DNA of 36,701 bases from Bacteroidota bacterium (GTDB lineage: Bacteria > Bacteroidota > Bacteroidia > JABEUT01), in assembly GCA_013289475.1 (NCBI GenBank), contig JABCZW010000002.1:76265-112965 (forward strand), read 5' to 3'. Shown here one piece after another: positions 23,585 to 32,863 of this stretch. Numbering within the stretch: the first letter of the stretch is position 1; each line of letters opens with the position of its first letter. The position numbers and the translations under genes are program-made. The notes beneath the pieces were generated by a model that was given only the letters and a program-made list of their open reading frames with translations, was not told where the DNA came from and made no database searches.

Positions 23585-25648
23585 ATGGTTAAAAGACAAA
23601 AAAATACTTCGCTTTTCCAGAAACACCTGGTAAATGAGGCATTGAAGCAATCGTTTGTGAAATTAAATCCCCGTATCCTTTTCCATAACCCGGTAATGTT
23701 TACCGTGGAGATAGGAACTGTTGTGATGGCAATAGTAACCGGAAATATTCTTATTAACCATGATAAAACTCAGGGCTCATTCATTTATAACCTTGTCATT
23801 ACTTTAATACTATTGTTGACCGTGCTTTTTGCAAATTTTGCTGAAGCATTGGCTGAAGCACGTGGTAAAGCACAGGCTGATTCGTTACGAAAAACAAGGG
23901 AAGAAACTCCGGCAAAAAAAGTAAATCCATTAGGAGAAATGTACGTTGATGAAATAACAGTAGTCAATTCATCTACCTTACAAAGAGGAGATATGTTTAT
24001 TTGCGAAGCAGGTGATATTATACCCATTGATGGTGAAATAGTTGAGGGCCTTGCATCAATTGATGAAAGTGCCATTACAGGTGAAAGCGCACCTGTAATA
24101 AGAGAGTCAGGCGGAGATAAATCATCAGTAACCGGTGGCACGAAAGTATTGTCAGATAAGATTAAAGTAAAAGTAACAGCATCTCAAGGAGAAAGTTTTC
24201 TTGATAAAATGATTGCCCTTGTAGAAGGTGCATCAAGGCAAAAAACTCCAAACGAAATTGCACTTACTATTTTATTGGCCGGGTTCACATTGGTGTTTAT
24301 TATAGTTTGCGTAACCCTTAAACCATTCGGAGATTACGCGCAAACACCTATAACAATAGCTGCATTTGTATCGCTCTTTGTTTGCCTTATACCTACAACC
24401 ATTGGCGGACTTCTTTCGGCAATTGGCATTGCAGGAATGGACAGGGCGTTGCGTGCTAATGTAATTACCAAATCGGGCAGGGCGGTTGAAACAGCAGGTG
24501 ATATTGATACGCTGTTGCTTGATAAAACAGGTACAATAACCATAGGTAATCGCAAGGCTACTAATTTTTATCCTGCTCCGGGTGTTGATGATTTTTTGTT
24601 CATTCAAAATTGCCTTATTGCATCGCTTGCTGATGAAACTCCCGAAGGAAAATCAATTGTTGCTTTAGCGAAAGAAAGAAACATTACAGCTCCATCCGGA
24701 TTTGATTTAAAGAAAGTAACGCTTATCAATTTTACCGCAGAAACCCGTAGTAGTGGAATAAACCTGCCTGAAGGAAAACAAATCCGTAAAGGCGCCTTTG
24801 ATGCTATTAAAAAGATAACCGTTGATGCCGGAAATATTTTCCCGAAAGAAACTGAAGAAAGCGTCAGGGTAATTTCTTCAAATGGAGGTACACCACTTGT
24901 GGTTTCTGAAAATAAAAGCGTTATTGGTGTAATAGAACTTCAGGATATTATAAAACCCGGTATTAAGGAACGTTTTGAACGCCTTAGAAAAATGGGTATT
25001 AAAACTGTTATGGTTACAGGCGATAATCCTCTAACAGCAAAATATATTGCAGAAAGAGCAGGGGTTGATGATTTTATTGCAGAAGCTAAGCCGGAAGATA
25101 AGATGGCCTATATCCGTGCTGAACAGGCACAGGGCAAATTAGTTGCCATGATGGGCGACGGCACCAACGATGCTCCTGCCCTTGCACAAGCCGATGTGGG
25201 TGTTGCAATGAATAGCGGCACACAAGCAGCAAAAGAAGCGGGCAATATGGTTGACCTTGATAATGACCCAACCAAGCTTATTGAAATAGTTGAAATTGGT
25301 AAGCAATTACTGATGACTCGTGGAACACTTACCACATTTAGCATTGCAAACGATGTGGCAAAATATTTCGCAATTGTTCCGGCGCTGTTTATTGTTACCA
25401 TACCATCGTTAAGGGCGTTAAATATTATGGACTTAAAAAGTCCTGAGACTGCAATACTTGCTGCAGTTATTTTTAACGCTATAATTATTCCTTTGCTTAT
25501 TCCTTTAGCTTTAAGGGGTGTGGAATATAAACCTATTGGTGCCAGTGCGTTGCTCAGAAGGAACCTGCTTATTTACGGATTGGGTGGTATTATAATACCA
25601 TTTATTGGAATAAAACTGATTGATATGGCCCTTGGATTATTTATGTAA
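23585..25648 (+). CDS. kdpB: Potassium-transporting P-type ATPase subunit KdpB
   Basis: The 687-aa protein is the catalytic subunit that hydrolyses ATP to drive K+ import. Key motifs are all present: actuator loop TGES (165-168, whose Ser matches the inhibitory phosphorylation site known in E. coli), phosphorylation site DKTGTIT with D313, KGAFDAI in the nucleotide-binding domain, [10 protein letters not shown], and hinge [20 protein letters not shown]. The metal-site segment [15 protein letters not shown] (about 267-281) is intact. The length matches E. coli (682). There is no sign of damage. Confidence 0.98.
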   Translation: MVKRQKNTSLFQKHLVNEALKQSFVKLNPRILFHNPVMFTVEIGTVVMAIVTGNILINHDKTQGSFIYNLVITLILLLTVLFANFAEALAEARGKAQADSLRKTREETPAKKVNPLGEMYVDEITVVNSSTLQRGDMFICEAGDIIPIDGEIVEGLASIDESAITGESAPVIRESGGDKSSVTGGTKVLSDKIKVKVTASQGESFLDKMIALVEGASRQKTPNEIALTILLAGFTLVFIIVCVTLKPFGDYAQTPITIAAFVSLFVCLIPTTIGGLLSAIGIAGMDRALRANVITKSGRAVETAGDIDTLLLDKTGTITIGNRKATNFYPAPGVDDFLFIQNCLIASLADETPEGKSIVALAKERNITAPSGFDLKKVTLINFTAETRSSGINLPEGKQIRKGAFDAIKKITVDAGNIFPKETEESVRVISSNGGTPLVVSENKSVIGVIELQDIIKPGIKERFERLRKMGIKTVMVTGDNPLTAKYIAERAGVDDFIAEAKPEDKMAYIRAEQAQGKLVAMMGDGTNDAPALAQADVGVAMNSGTQAAKEAGNMVDLDNDPTKLIEIVEIGKQLLMTRGTLTTFSIANDVAKYFAIVPALFIVTIPSLRALNIMDLKSPETAILAAVIFNAIIIPLLIPLALRGVEYKPIGASALLRRNLLIYGLGGIIIPFIGIKLIDMALGLFM

Positions 25649-25667
25649 AAATTAAAACAGAATTGTT

Positions 25668-26237
25668 ATGAAAAAGTATTTGTTACCATCATTAAGACTC
25701 ACAGCTGTTTTACTGGTGTTGCTGTGCATAATTTACCCTTTATTTATAGCTGCTGTTGCTAAACTTGCACCAGGCGGAGGTGATGGAGTTACCGTTACTT
25801 ATAAAGGAAAGATTGTTGGTTACGAAAATATTGGACAAGACTTTAAAAGCGATAAGTATTTTCAACCGCGCCCATCGGCTGTTGGATATAATGCAGCCGG
25901 TTCGGGTGCAAGTAATAAGGGCCCTACTAACCCCGATTATTTAAAATCAGTACAGGCTGCCATTGATACTTTTATGGTACACAACCCTGGAGTAAATAAA
26001 ACAGATATACCTGCAGAGCTTGTAACGGCATCAGCAAGCGGCCTGGACCCCGACCTTAGCCCAGCTGGTGCTAAAATACAGGTTAAGCGTGTGGCAGCAT
26101 TGCGTCATATTTCTGAACAGGATTTAATGAAACTGGTTGATGAGCATACTGAAAAAGCTTTATTGGGTATTTTTGGCCCTGCAAAAGTAAATGTACTGAA
26201 ACTGAATATTGCACTGGATGAAATGAAAACAAATTAG
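25668..26237 (+). CDS. kdpC: Potassium-transporting ATPase subunit KdpC
   Basis: The 189-aa protein has a single N-terminal membrane helix (LRLTAVLLVLLCIIYPLF) and an extracytoplasmic domain. Family motifs include FKSDKYFQPRPSAVGYNA and SASGLDPDLSPAGAKIQ. KdpC stabilises the complex near the pore entrance of KdpA. It starts 19 bases after kdpB. A 49-base gap without visible terminator or promoter separates it from the porin gene. Confidence 0.97.
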   Translation: MKKYLLPSLRLTAVLLVLLCIIYPLFIAAVAKLAPGGGDGVTVTYKGKIVGYENIGQDFKSDKYFQPRPSAVGYNAAGSGASNKGPTNPDYLKSVQAAIDTFMVHNPGVNKTDIPAELVTASASGLDPDLSPAGAKIQVKRVAALRHISEQDLMKLVDEHTEKALLGIFGPAKVNVLKLNIALDEMKTN

Positions 26238-26286
26238 TTAAATAAATAAAGAGGAATCACATCAATCAACTAAACCAAAACAAAAA

Positions 26287-27675
26287 ATGAAAACAGTAAA
26301 AATTGCGTTAGTGGCATTAGCGGCATTGGCGCTTACTCAACTAGCTAATTCGCAAACAACTGTCAAGGATACTGCCAAAATAGCTGACCAGAATCCTTTT
26401 GATGGAATGGATCAGACATGGCTGAATGGTAACGACAGGAGAGATTCTTCTATATTTCATATCCCGTACTTTACGCCCGAAATATTTGTAGATGCCAATG
26501 TAACATATTCTTTTGCTAATCCTATAGATCATACTGTTGTTGGCTCAACTGCGCTGGCACGCGATAATGAAATGCAAATTTCTCAATTGGGTTTTGGTGG
26601 CGACCTTTCTTACCTGGGTGCACGGGCAAGATTCATGACTCAGTTTGGAACCCGCGATGAAGTTGTTCCGCGTAATGATTATAGCACTTATCGTGGCCAA
26701 TATGACTTAGTTGATGTTTACCGTTATATAAGTGAAGCTTATGCGGGCTACCATTTTAATGTAATGCATGGAATTAATGTAGATGGAGGAATGTTCATGT
26801 CATATATTGGTCTTAACTCTTATTATCAACCAGAAAATTGGGAATACCAGGCTTCCTACACTTCTGATAATACCCCATGGTTCTTTAATGGGATACGTAC
26901 CCAAATATTCCCATCTAATTTTCTGAAGTTTGAAGTTTGGATTATAAATGGTTGGCAGAGTTATGGATCGTTTAATGACATGCCTGGATTTGGCGGAAAT
27001 ATTACCTGGTGCCCTAATGAGAATGTGAAACTTTTAACTAACGATTATTATGGCTCGGATGCGGCAGGTATATTAGCAAGGCACAGATTCCATTCTGATA
27101 ACAGTTTCCTGGTAAGGTATTATCATGTACCCAAAAAATCAAACAGTATAACCCAGATGGCTTTTTCACTAACGGGTGATATTGGCGAAGAGTCAGGTGG
27201 TGGAGTTAATGGTTTTACCAGTGGTGATTCTGCAAAAGGGCCTGCTCAATATTTTATCAGTGCCATGTTCTATAATAGAATGTGGTTTGCTCATGGCAAA
27301 TTAGCATGGTGCTTTGGCGGTGGTATTATGAATAATCCTGGCCGTTATCTTGTATTGGCACCAACTGGTGATGCGAGCCTGTTCCCAAATCCATATAATC
27401 CTACTCAGACTGTAGGAACTCACCCGTTTACAGAAAACCCCGGAGACCAATTTAAAGGATGGGATTGTTCTACTAACATCAGCTGGATGCCTAATCAGAG
27501 TTTTGAGTTTAGACTGGAATACGTATATCGTCATTCAAGTGTGCCATATTTTGCAGGCCCGGGTGGCGTTACCTCTCCTACAGGATATACAACTACCCCA
27601 ATTCCTGCAGGGTGGACACCAGACCTTTTAACTCACGAAAACCGTATAATAATGGCAATCCTTGTAAGGTTTTAA
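26287..27675 (+). CDS. Outer-membrane beta-barrel porin of the kdp operon (BBP2/OmpL-like)
   Basis: The 462-aa protein has a signal peptide (MKTVKIALVALAALALTQLANS) and then alternating, aromatic-rich beta strands. It ends in a Phe (ILVRF), as usual for barrel insertion. The pattern NPWFFNGIR-like / LKFEVWIINGWQSYG / HENRIIMAILVRF recalls the putative beta-barrel porin-2 (BBP2) group found in Bacteroidota. The family call is from overall pattern only. Placement between kdpC and the kdpD-like gene suggests it lets K+ or counter-ions through the outer membrane under potassium limitation. The substrate is inferred, not seen. Confidence 0.82.
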   Translation: MKTVKIALVALAALALTQLANSQTTVKDTAKIADQNPFDGMDQTWLNGNDRRDSSIFHIPYFTPEIFVDANVTYSFANPIDHTVVGSTALARDNEMQISQLGFGGDLSYLGARARFMTQFGTRDEVVPRNDYSTYRGQYDLVDVYRYISEAYAGYHFNVMHGINVDGGMFMSYIGLNSYYQPENWEYQASYTSDNTPWFFNGIRTQIFPSNFLKFEVWIINGWQSYGSFNDMPGFGGNITWCPNENVKLLTNDYYGSDAAGILARHRFHSDNSFLVRYYHVPKKSNSITQMAFSLTGDIGEESGGGVNGFTSGDSAKGPAQYFISAMFYNRMWFAHGKLAWCFGGGIMNNPGRYLVLAPTGDASLFPNPYNPTQTVGTHPFTENPGDQFKGWDCSTNISWMPNQSFEFRLEYVYRHSSVPYFAGPGGVTSPTGYTTTPIPAGWTPDLLTHENRIIMAILVRF

Positions 27676-27692
27676 AAGGGCACAAAACAGTG

Positions 27693-27700
27693 TAACTTTG
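27693..27700 (+). promoter_or_regulatory. Internal -7 element (TAACTTTG) directly before kdpD
   Basis: TAACTTTG matches TAnnTTTG and ends only four bases before the ATG at 27705. TTTT at 27670-27673 lies 19 bases upstream, the right spacing for a weak -33 box. Transcription would begin at or next to the start codon, giving a leaderless message. The role would be basal expression of the two sensor genes, independent of the sigma-54 promoter. Confidence 0.45.
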
Positions 27701-27704
27701 TACA

Positions 27705-28832
27705 ATGGCCGAAGATCGTGAACAAAATGCCGAGCATTTTCTTGAACTTATCCGCAAATCGAAGCGTGGTAAGTTCAAGATATATATAGGTATGAGTGCG
27801 GGTGTGGGTAAAACTTACCGTATGTTGCAGGAGGCTCATACCTTGTTAAAGAATAGTATTGATATTCAAATAGGTTATATTGAAACTCATAATCGTAAAG
27901 AAACACATGACCTGCTGGATGGCCTTCCGGTAATCCCACGCCGGAAACTTTTTTATAAAGGGAAGGAGTTGGAAGAAATGGATACACAGGCCATTATAAA
28001 CATTCATCCCGAAGTAGTAATAATAGATGAACTGGCACACTCTAATATTGAGGGAAGTAAGCATGAAAAGCGCTGGCAGGATGTTGTTGAAGTATTAGAT
28101 GCCGGTATAAATGTTATTAGTGCAGTAAATATTCAGCATATTGAAAGTTTGAATGAAGAGATACAAAAGATAACAGGTATAGAAGTAAGCGAACGGATAC
28201 CCGATAAGGTTTTACATTCTGCCGATGAAGTTGTAAATATTGACCTTACTGCCGATGAGTTAATCGTACGCCTTAAAGAAGGCAAGATTTATGATAAATC
28301 AAAGGTGGAGATGGCACTTAAGAATTTCTTTCAATCAGGAAAAATATTGCAATTACGTGAATTGGCTTTGCGAGAGGTTACATCGCAGGTAGAGCGAAAA
28401 ATAGAAATAGAAGTTCCAAGAAATATTGCTTTGCGCCCTGAGCGTTTCCTGGCATGTGTCAGTTCTAATGCTGATACATCTAAAATGATTATACGTAAAA
28501 CTGCACGCCTGGCTGCTTACTATAATTCGAAATGGTTTGTGGTATATGTACAAACTGAAAAGGAAAATCCTGATAATATTGAATTGGCGGCGCAAAGACA
28601 TTTGATAAATAACTTTAAACTTGCTACTGAACTTGGTGCGGAAGTAATTCAAACCAAGAGCAAAAGTGTTGCCACAGCAATTGTTGAAACAGCACAACAA
28701 AAGGAAATAACTACTATTTGTATTGGTAAGCCTCACTTTAACCTGGTTAAATCAATTTTGAGTAATAATTTATTTGACCAGCTTTTAATTAAGTTAACTG
28801 ATTCAGACATTGACATTGTAATATTGGCATAA
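27705..28832 (+). CDS. kdpD: Split KdpD: cytoplasmic KdpD + universal-stress-like sensor protein
   Basis: The 375-aa protein matches only the N-terminal cytoplasmic part of E. coli KdpD (894 aa). The KdpD domain spans about residues 20-230, with Walker A GMSAGVGKT (29-37) and Walker B-like VVIIDELAHSN (D108). A universal-stress-protein-like domain follows (about 245-375, RFLACVSSNADTSKMIIRKTARLA). It has no membrane helices, GAF or kinase domain. The start is fixed because the next Met is already inside the Walker A motif. The kinase function is supplied by the next gene, whose ATG overlaps this stop (taATG). It probably senses intracellular K+ or nucleotide signals and controls the partner kinase. 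The partnership is inferred. Confidence 0.92.
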   Translation: MAEDREQNAEHFLELIRKSKRGKFKIYIGMSAGVGKTYRMLQEAHTLLKNSIDIQIGYIETHNRKETHDLLDGLPVIPRRKLFYKGKELEEMDTQAIINIHPEVVIIDELAHSNIEGSKHEKRWQDVVEVLDAGINVISAVNIQHIESLNEEIQKITGIEVSERIPDKVLHSADEVVNIDLTADELIVRLKEGKIYDKSKVEMALKNFFQSGKILQLRELALREVTSQVERKIEIEVPRNIALRPERFLACVSSNADTSKMIIRKTARLAAYYNSKWFVVYVQTEKENPDNIELAAQRHLINNFKLATELGAEVIQTKSKSVATAIVETAQQKEITTICIGKPHFNLVKSILSNNLFDQLLIKLTDSDIDIVILA

Positions 28833-30535
28833 TGAAACTACGCATTAAAACTAAATTATCTTTTGGCCTGACTTTTTTCTTTGTAATGATTGTTTTAATC
28901 GGGGGCGTTGGATTGCTTGCAATTAACAGACTTGCCGATGAGTCGAAGAATATACTGAAAGCAAACTATGAAAGTATAAAGTTCTGTGAAAATATGCAAC
29001 AAGCACTTGATATGTATGAAGCTAAAGACATGAGTACAATTGATAAATTTGAAAAAAACCTTAAGGCGGAAGAAAATAATATTACTGAGATAGGCGAACA
29101 GGATGCGGTTATAGCTGTACGTGAACAATTCGAACAATTGAAAAAGAAGGATACTACTGCATCAATACATTTAGAAAAAGACATAAGGGCCGGAGTATAT
29201 AAGATAAGTGATCTGAATACAAATGCTATTGTTAGAAAGAATAATGAAACTCAGCAAACTGCCGAGAAACTGAAAATTTATTTGGCTATACTAGTAACGG
29301 TGGCTTTCCTTATTTCATTTACAATGCTCATGAATTTCCCTGGCTATATTGCTAACCCTATAAGTAAACTGACAGAAGGTATAAAGCAGGTTGCTAATAA
29401 GAATTATTCTCAGCGAATACATCTTGAAAAAGGTGATGAATTTGGTGAACTGGCAGAAGCCTTCAATTTAATGGCACAGAAACTGGATGATTATAACAAT
29501 AGTAACCTTGCCAAGATAATTTTTCAAAAGACAAGAATAGACACGATTATCAATAATATGAAGGACCCAATTATAGGGCTTGATGAGAAACGGAACATTC
29601 TTTTTGTTAATTCTTCTTCAACTAAAATACTGGGAATAACTGCAAATGAATTGGTTGGGAAGTATGCTCCTGATGTTGCTCTGAAGAATGATTTGCTTCG
29701 CAATCTTATCTCTTCAGAGCCGGTTGCAGCGCCTTTAAAGATATATGCTGATAGCAGGGAAAGTTATTTCACAAAGGAAATTTTAAAAATAATGGCCGAT
29801 GAACAGCCTATAGGTGAAGTGATAATATTGAAGAATATCACACAATTTAAAGAATTAGATCTGGCTAAAACCAATTTTATTGCAACGGTTTCACATGCTT
29901 TAAAAACACCTATATCGTCAATAAAAATGAGCCTGAAATTATTGGGAGATGACAGGGTAGGGGTTACCAATACAGAACAAAAGGAGCTTATTGGCCACAT
30001 TAAGGAAGACAGCGAGAGACTGCTCAATATTACCAGCGAGTTATTGAATATGACACAGGTTGAAACGGGCAATATTCAACTTAATTTCAGGCAAACTGCC
30101 CCTAAGGAGATAATAGATTATTCAGTTGATACAATAAGGATGCAGGCTGAGCAGAAGCATGTTGCCCTTGAAGTTTTATGCTCCGAAGATCTTCACAAAG
30201 TATCAGTTGATACAGAAAAGACAGTTTGGGTATTGGTGAACTTATTATCAAACGCGCTTAGGTATAGCCCCGAGGGTAATAGGATTATTATTGAAGTGAG
30301 TGAACACAACTCTTTAATAGAATTCTCAGTGAGGGATTATGGTATAGGTATTGAGGATAAATATAAGGACCGTTTATTTCAACGATATTTCCAGGTTCCG
30401 GGAAGTCCGAGAAGTGGCACCGGTTTGGGCTTAGCTATATCAAAGGAGTTTATTGAGGCTCAGAATGGGAAAATAGGAGTAGAGAGCAGAATAGGAGAGG
30501 GCAGTAGATTTTACTTTACTTTACCTGTAGCATAA
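28832..30535 (+). CDS. Membrane histidine kinase (HAMP-PAS-HisKA-HATPase), partner of split KdpD
   Basis: The 567-aa protein has TM1 at about 9-30, a periplasmic loop of about 115 residues, TM2 at about 147-172 and HAMP at about 170-225 (NPISKLTEGIKQVANKNYSQR). A PAS domain follows at about 235-345 (DTIINNMKDPIIGLDEKRNI). The H box reads FIATVSHALKTPISSIKMS with phospho-acceptor H355. N box NLLSNALRYSPEGN, G1 DYGIGI and G2 GTGLGLAISKEF form an intact ATPase domain. The residue after the His is Ala rather than the common Glu/Asp. It is the last gene of the cluster, translationally coupled to the KdpD-like gene, and should phosphorylate the NtrC-type regulator at 19532-20878. Its 3' end overlaps argH on the other strand. 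Confidence 0.93.
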   Translation: MKLRIKTKLSFGLTFFFVMIVLIGGVGLLAINRLADESKNILKANYESIKFCENMQQALDMYEAKDMSTIDKFEKNLKAEENNITEIGEQDAVIAVREQFEQLKKKDTTASIHLEKDIRAGVYKISDLNTNAIVRKNNETQQTAEKLKIYLAILVTVAFLISFTMLMNFPGYIANPISKLTEGIKQVANKNYSQRIHLEKGDEFGELAEAFNLMAQKLDDYNNSNLAKIIFQKTRIDTIINNMKDPIIGLDEKRNILFVNSSSTKILGITANELVGKYAPDVALKNDLLRNLISSEPVAAPLKIYADSRESYFTKEILKIMADEQPIGEVIILKNITQFKELDLAKTNFIATVSHALKTPISSIKMSLKLLGDDRVGVTNTEQKELIGHIKEDSERLLNITSELLNMTQVETGNIQLNFRQTAPKEIIDYSVDTIRMQAEQKHVALEVLCSEDLHKVSVDTEKTVWVLVNLLSNALRYSPEGNRIIIEVSEHNSLIEFSVRDYGIGIEDKYKDRLFQRYFQVPGSPRSGTGLGLAISKEFIEAQNGKIGVESRIGEGSRFYFTLPVA

Positions 30536-31814
30536 TTTTCCGGAATTGCTTTTTTATTAATTCTGTTCCAAGATTATTAATACTTCCAATGTGAGTATGC
30601 TTTAATTGTGCAGGCTTTTTGAATGTTCCTTGCTTAATATCCATCCCTGTCTTTTTGTAGGCATCGCGGAATGGTATCCCTTGTTTTACTAATTCATTTA
30701 AGGCATCTACTGTATATAGGTGAGCGTATTTTGCATCTCCTAGAATATCTTTATTCACTTTCATTTGTGGCAAGGCAAAAGTAAGTATCTCTAAACAATT
30801 TTTTAGTTGTTGAATTGCGGGGAACAATACCTCCTTAGTGAGTTGCATATCCCTGTGGTAACCACTTGGCAGATTATTTGTAAGAAGTGTAAGTTGGTTT
30901 GGAATGCCTTGTATAATATTACACTTACCTCTTACCAGTTCAAATACATCAGGGTTTTTTTTGTGCGGCATAATACTGCTGCCTGTGGTTAATTCTTCAG
31001 GGAATGATATGAAATTGAAATTTTGTGATAGATAGAGGCAAACATCATAAGAGAATTTCGACAATGTATTTGCTACAGATGCTAATGCCACCGCAACGGC
31101 CTTTTCGGATTTTCCCCTTGTCATTTGGGCATAGACTGAGTTTACATTCATTTGTTCAAAGCCCATTAATTCAGTAGTGTACTGCCTATCAATAGGAAAT
31201 GATGAGCCATAACCTGCTGCACTGCCCAATGGGTTTTTATTGCAAATATTGTATGCTGGCACTATTAATTCCATATCATCACAAAGGCTTTCGGCATATG
31301 CGCCGAACCATAACCCAAACGATGATGACATAGCTATTTGTAGGTGTGTGTAACCGGGTAATAATGCATTTTTATGCTGCTCACTTAATTTGATAAATAC
31401 GCCGAATACTTCTTCTATTTGGCTACTTAAAGATTTTAGCTCATTCTTTAAATACAATTTAAGTGCCGTAAGTACCTGGTCGTTTCTTGATCTGCCTATA
31501 TGAATCTTTTTCCCCGCTTCTCCTGCCGTCTTTGTCAGCTGCATCTCTATTTGAGAATGAACATCCTCAATTCCAGCTTCAATTTTAAATGTACCTTTCT
31601 TTATTTGGCTTTCTATGATATCAAACCCTGATAAGAGCTTTTTCAAATCCTCTTTGCTAAGAAGTTTTACTTTCTCCAACATTTTAGCGTGAGCTCTTGA
31701 TGCCGTTAAATCATGTTCCGCCAGCAACATATCAAATTCCTTATCATTGCCAACTGTAAACTGCTCAACCAGCTTATTTACTTCAACATCTTTTTGCCAT
31801 AATTTCTTGCTCAT
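30516..31814 (-). CDS. argH: Argininosuccinate lyase
   Basis: The 432-aa enzyme splits argininosuccinate into arginine and fumarate, the last step of arginine synthesis. Visible signatures are HIGRSRNDQV (105-114), GYTHLQIA with H157, and the fumarase/aspartase superfamily loop GSSIMPHKKNPD (278-289) carrying the catalytic Ser. It is slightly shorter than the E. coli enzyme (457 aa). The start overlaps the argE stop by one base, which indicates tight coupling. It is the last gene of the leftward operon, and its final 20 bases overlap the histidine kinase gene convergently. Confidence 0.97.
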   Translation of the reverse strand: MSKKLWQKDVEVNKLVEQFTVGNDKEFDMLLAEHDLTASRAHAKMLEKVKLLSKEDLKKLLSGFDIIESQIKKGTFKIEAGIEDVHSQIEMQLTKTAGEAGKKIHIGRSRNDQVLTALKLYLKNELKSLSSQIEEVFGVFIKLSEQHKNALLPGYTHLQIAMSSSFGLWFGAYAESLCDDMELIVPAYNICNKNPLGSAAGYGSSFPIDRQYTTELMGFEQMNVNSVYAQMTRGKSEKAVAVALASVANTLSKFSYDVCLYLSQNFNFISFPEELTTGSSIMPHKKNPDVFELVRGKCNIIQGIPNQLTLLTNNLPSGYHRDMQLTKEVLFPAIQQLKNCLEILTFALPQMKVNKDILGDAKYAHLYTVDALNELVKQGIPFRDAYKKTGMDIKQGTFKKPAQLKHTHIGSINNLGTELIKKQFRKIMLQVK

Positions 31815-32863
31815 CAGTTCAGTAATTTATTAAGCATGTTAATGTATAATTTAATGCCGGCATCAATTTCATTTATATGGATGTATTCATCTGCAATATG
31901 AGAACGAGCAGAATCACCAGGCCCAATTTTTAAACTCGGAAAAGGTATTAATGCCCTATCTGATAAAGTTGGTGAGCCATAAACTTTTAGCCCAAGTTCT
32001 TTTCCGGCTTTTACAATAAGGTGTTCTTCTGAAATAAATGATGGTTGTAATCTCAATGACCTTGCTTTTACTTCACACTTTACATGTTTACTTATTATAT
32101 CCAGCACTTCTTCGTTCTTATAGCATTCGTTTACACGAACATCAACGGTAAATTCACATGTATCAGGTACTATATTATGTTGCCCTCCCGAATGAATTGC
32201 TGTTACAGCCATTTTTACCGGTCCTAGTAACTCAGAAACTTTTGGGAATTGATAGGTTTGAAACCATTCTATTTCAGGGATCGCTTTATAAATTGCATTC
32301 ACGCCCTCTTCTCTTGCCGCGTGGCCTGATTTCCCGTGGCTTATGCAATCCAATACCATCAACCCTTTTTCAGCAATTGCCAATTGCATTTGTGTAGGTT
32401 CCCCAACAATTGCAAAATCTATTTTACTTAATAATGGCAACAGAGCTTCAATACCATTTTTGCCTGATATCTCTTCTTCCGCAGTGGCTGAGAAGAGAAG
32501 ATTATAGGCTAGTGGCTTATCATGAAAGTGTAAAAACATGGCCAAAAGACTTACCAATGCCCCACCTGCATCATTACTCCCCAGGCCATATAATTTATCA
32601 TCTTCAATTATTGCTTTGAAAGGATCTTTGGTATAACCCTTATTAGGCTTCACTGTATCGTGGTGAGAGTTAAGAAGAATAGTACGTTTAGCAGGGTCAA
32701 AATGCTTATTAACTGCCCATATATTGTTCAAATGCCTTTTAGTAGTAACGCTATTTCTTCTCAAGAACGATTCAATAACATTTGCAGTTTTATCCTCCTC
32801 CCTGCTGAAAGAAGGAGTAGCAATAAGTTGTTGCAATAATTCTATTATGTTACTGTTCTTCAT
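31814..32863 (-). CDS. argE: M20 family N-acyl-ornithine/N-acyl-citrulline deacylase (ArgE type)
   Basis: The 349-aa zinc hydrolase has ligand candidates H67 and D69 (SHHDT), D98 (GSNDAGGAL), catalytic E129 with E130 (SATAEEE), E155 (VGEPT) and the C-terminal His in ARSHIADEYI. The dimerisation domain lies at about 170-275 (HGKSGHAAREEGVNA). In this operon the carbamoyltransferase acts on acylated ornithine. The likely substrate is therefore N-acyl-citrulline (succinyl or acetyl), released to citrulline, rather than acetylornithine itself. That assignment follows from the pathway and not from residues I can read. It overlaps argB by four bases (ATGA type) and argH by one. Confidence 0.9.
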   Translation of the reverse strand: MKNSNIIELLQQLIATPSFSREEDKTANVIESFLRRNSVTTKRHLNNIWAVNKHFDPAKRTILLNSHHDTVKPNKGYTKDPFKAIIEDDKLYGLGSNDAGGALVSLLAMFLHFHDKPLAYNLLFSATAEEEISGKNGIEALLPLLSKIDFAIVGEPTQMQLAIAEKGLMVLDCISHGKSGHAAREEGVNAIYKAIPEIEWFQTYQFPKVSELLGPVKMAVTAIHSGGQHNIVPDTCEFTVDVRVNECYKNEEVLDIISKHVKCEVKARSLRLQPSFISEEHLIVKAGKELGLKVYGSPTLSDRALIPFPSLKIGPGDSARSHIADEYIHINEIDAGIKLYINMLNKLLN

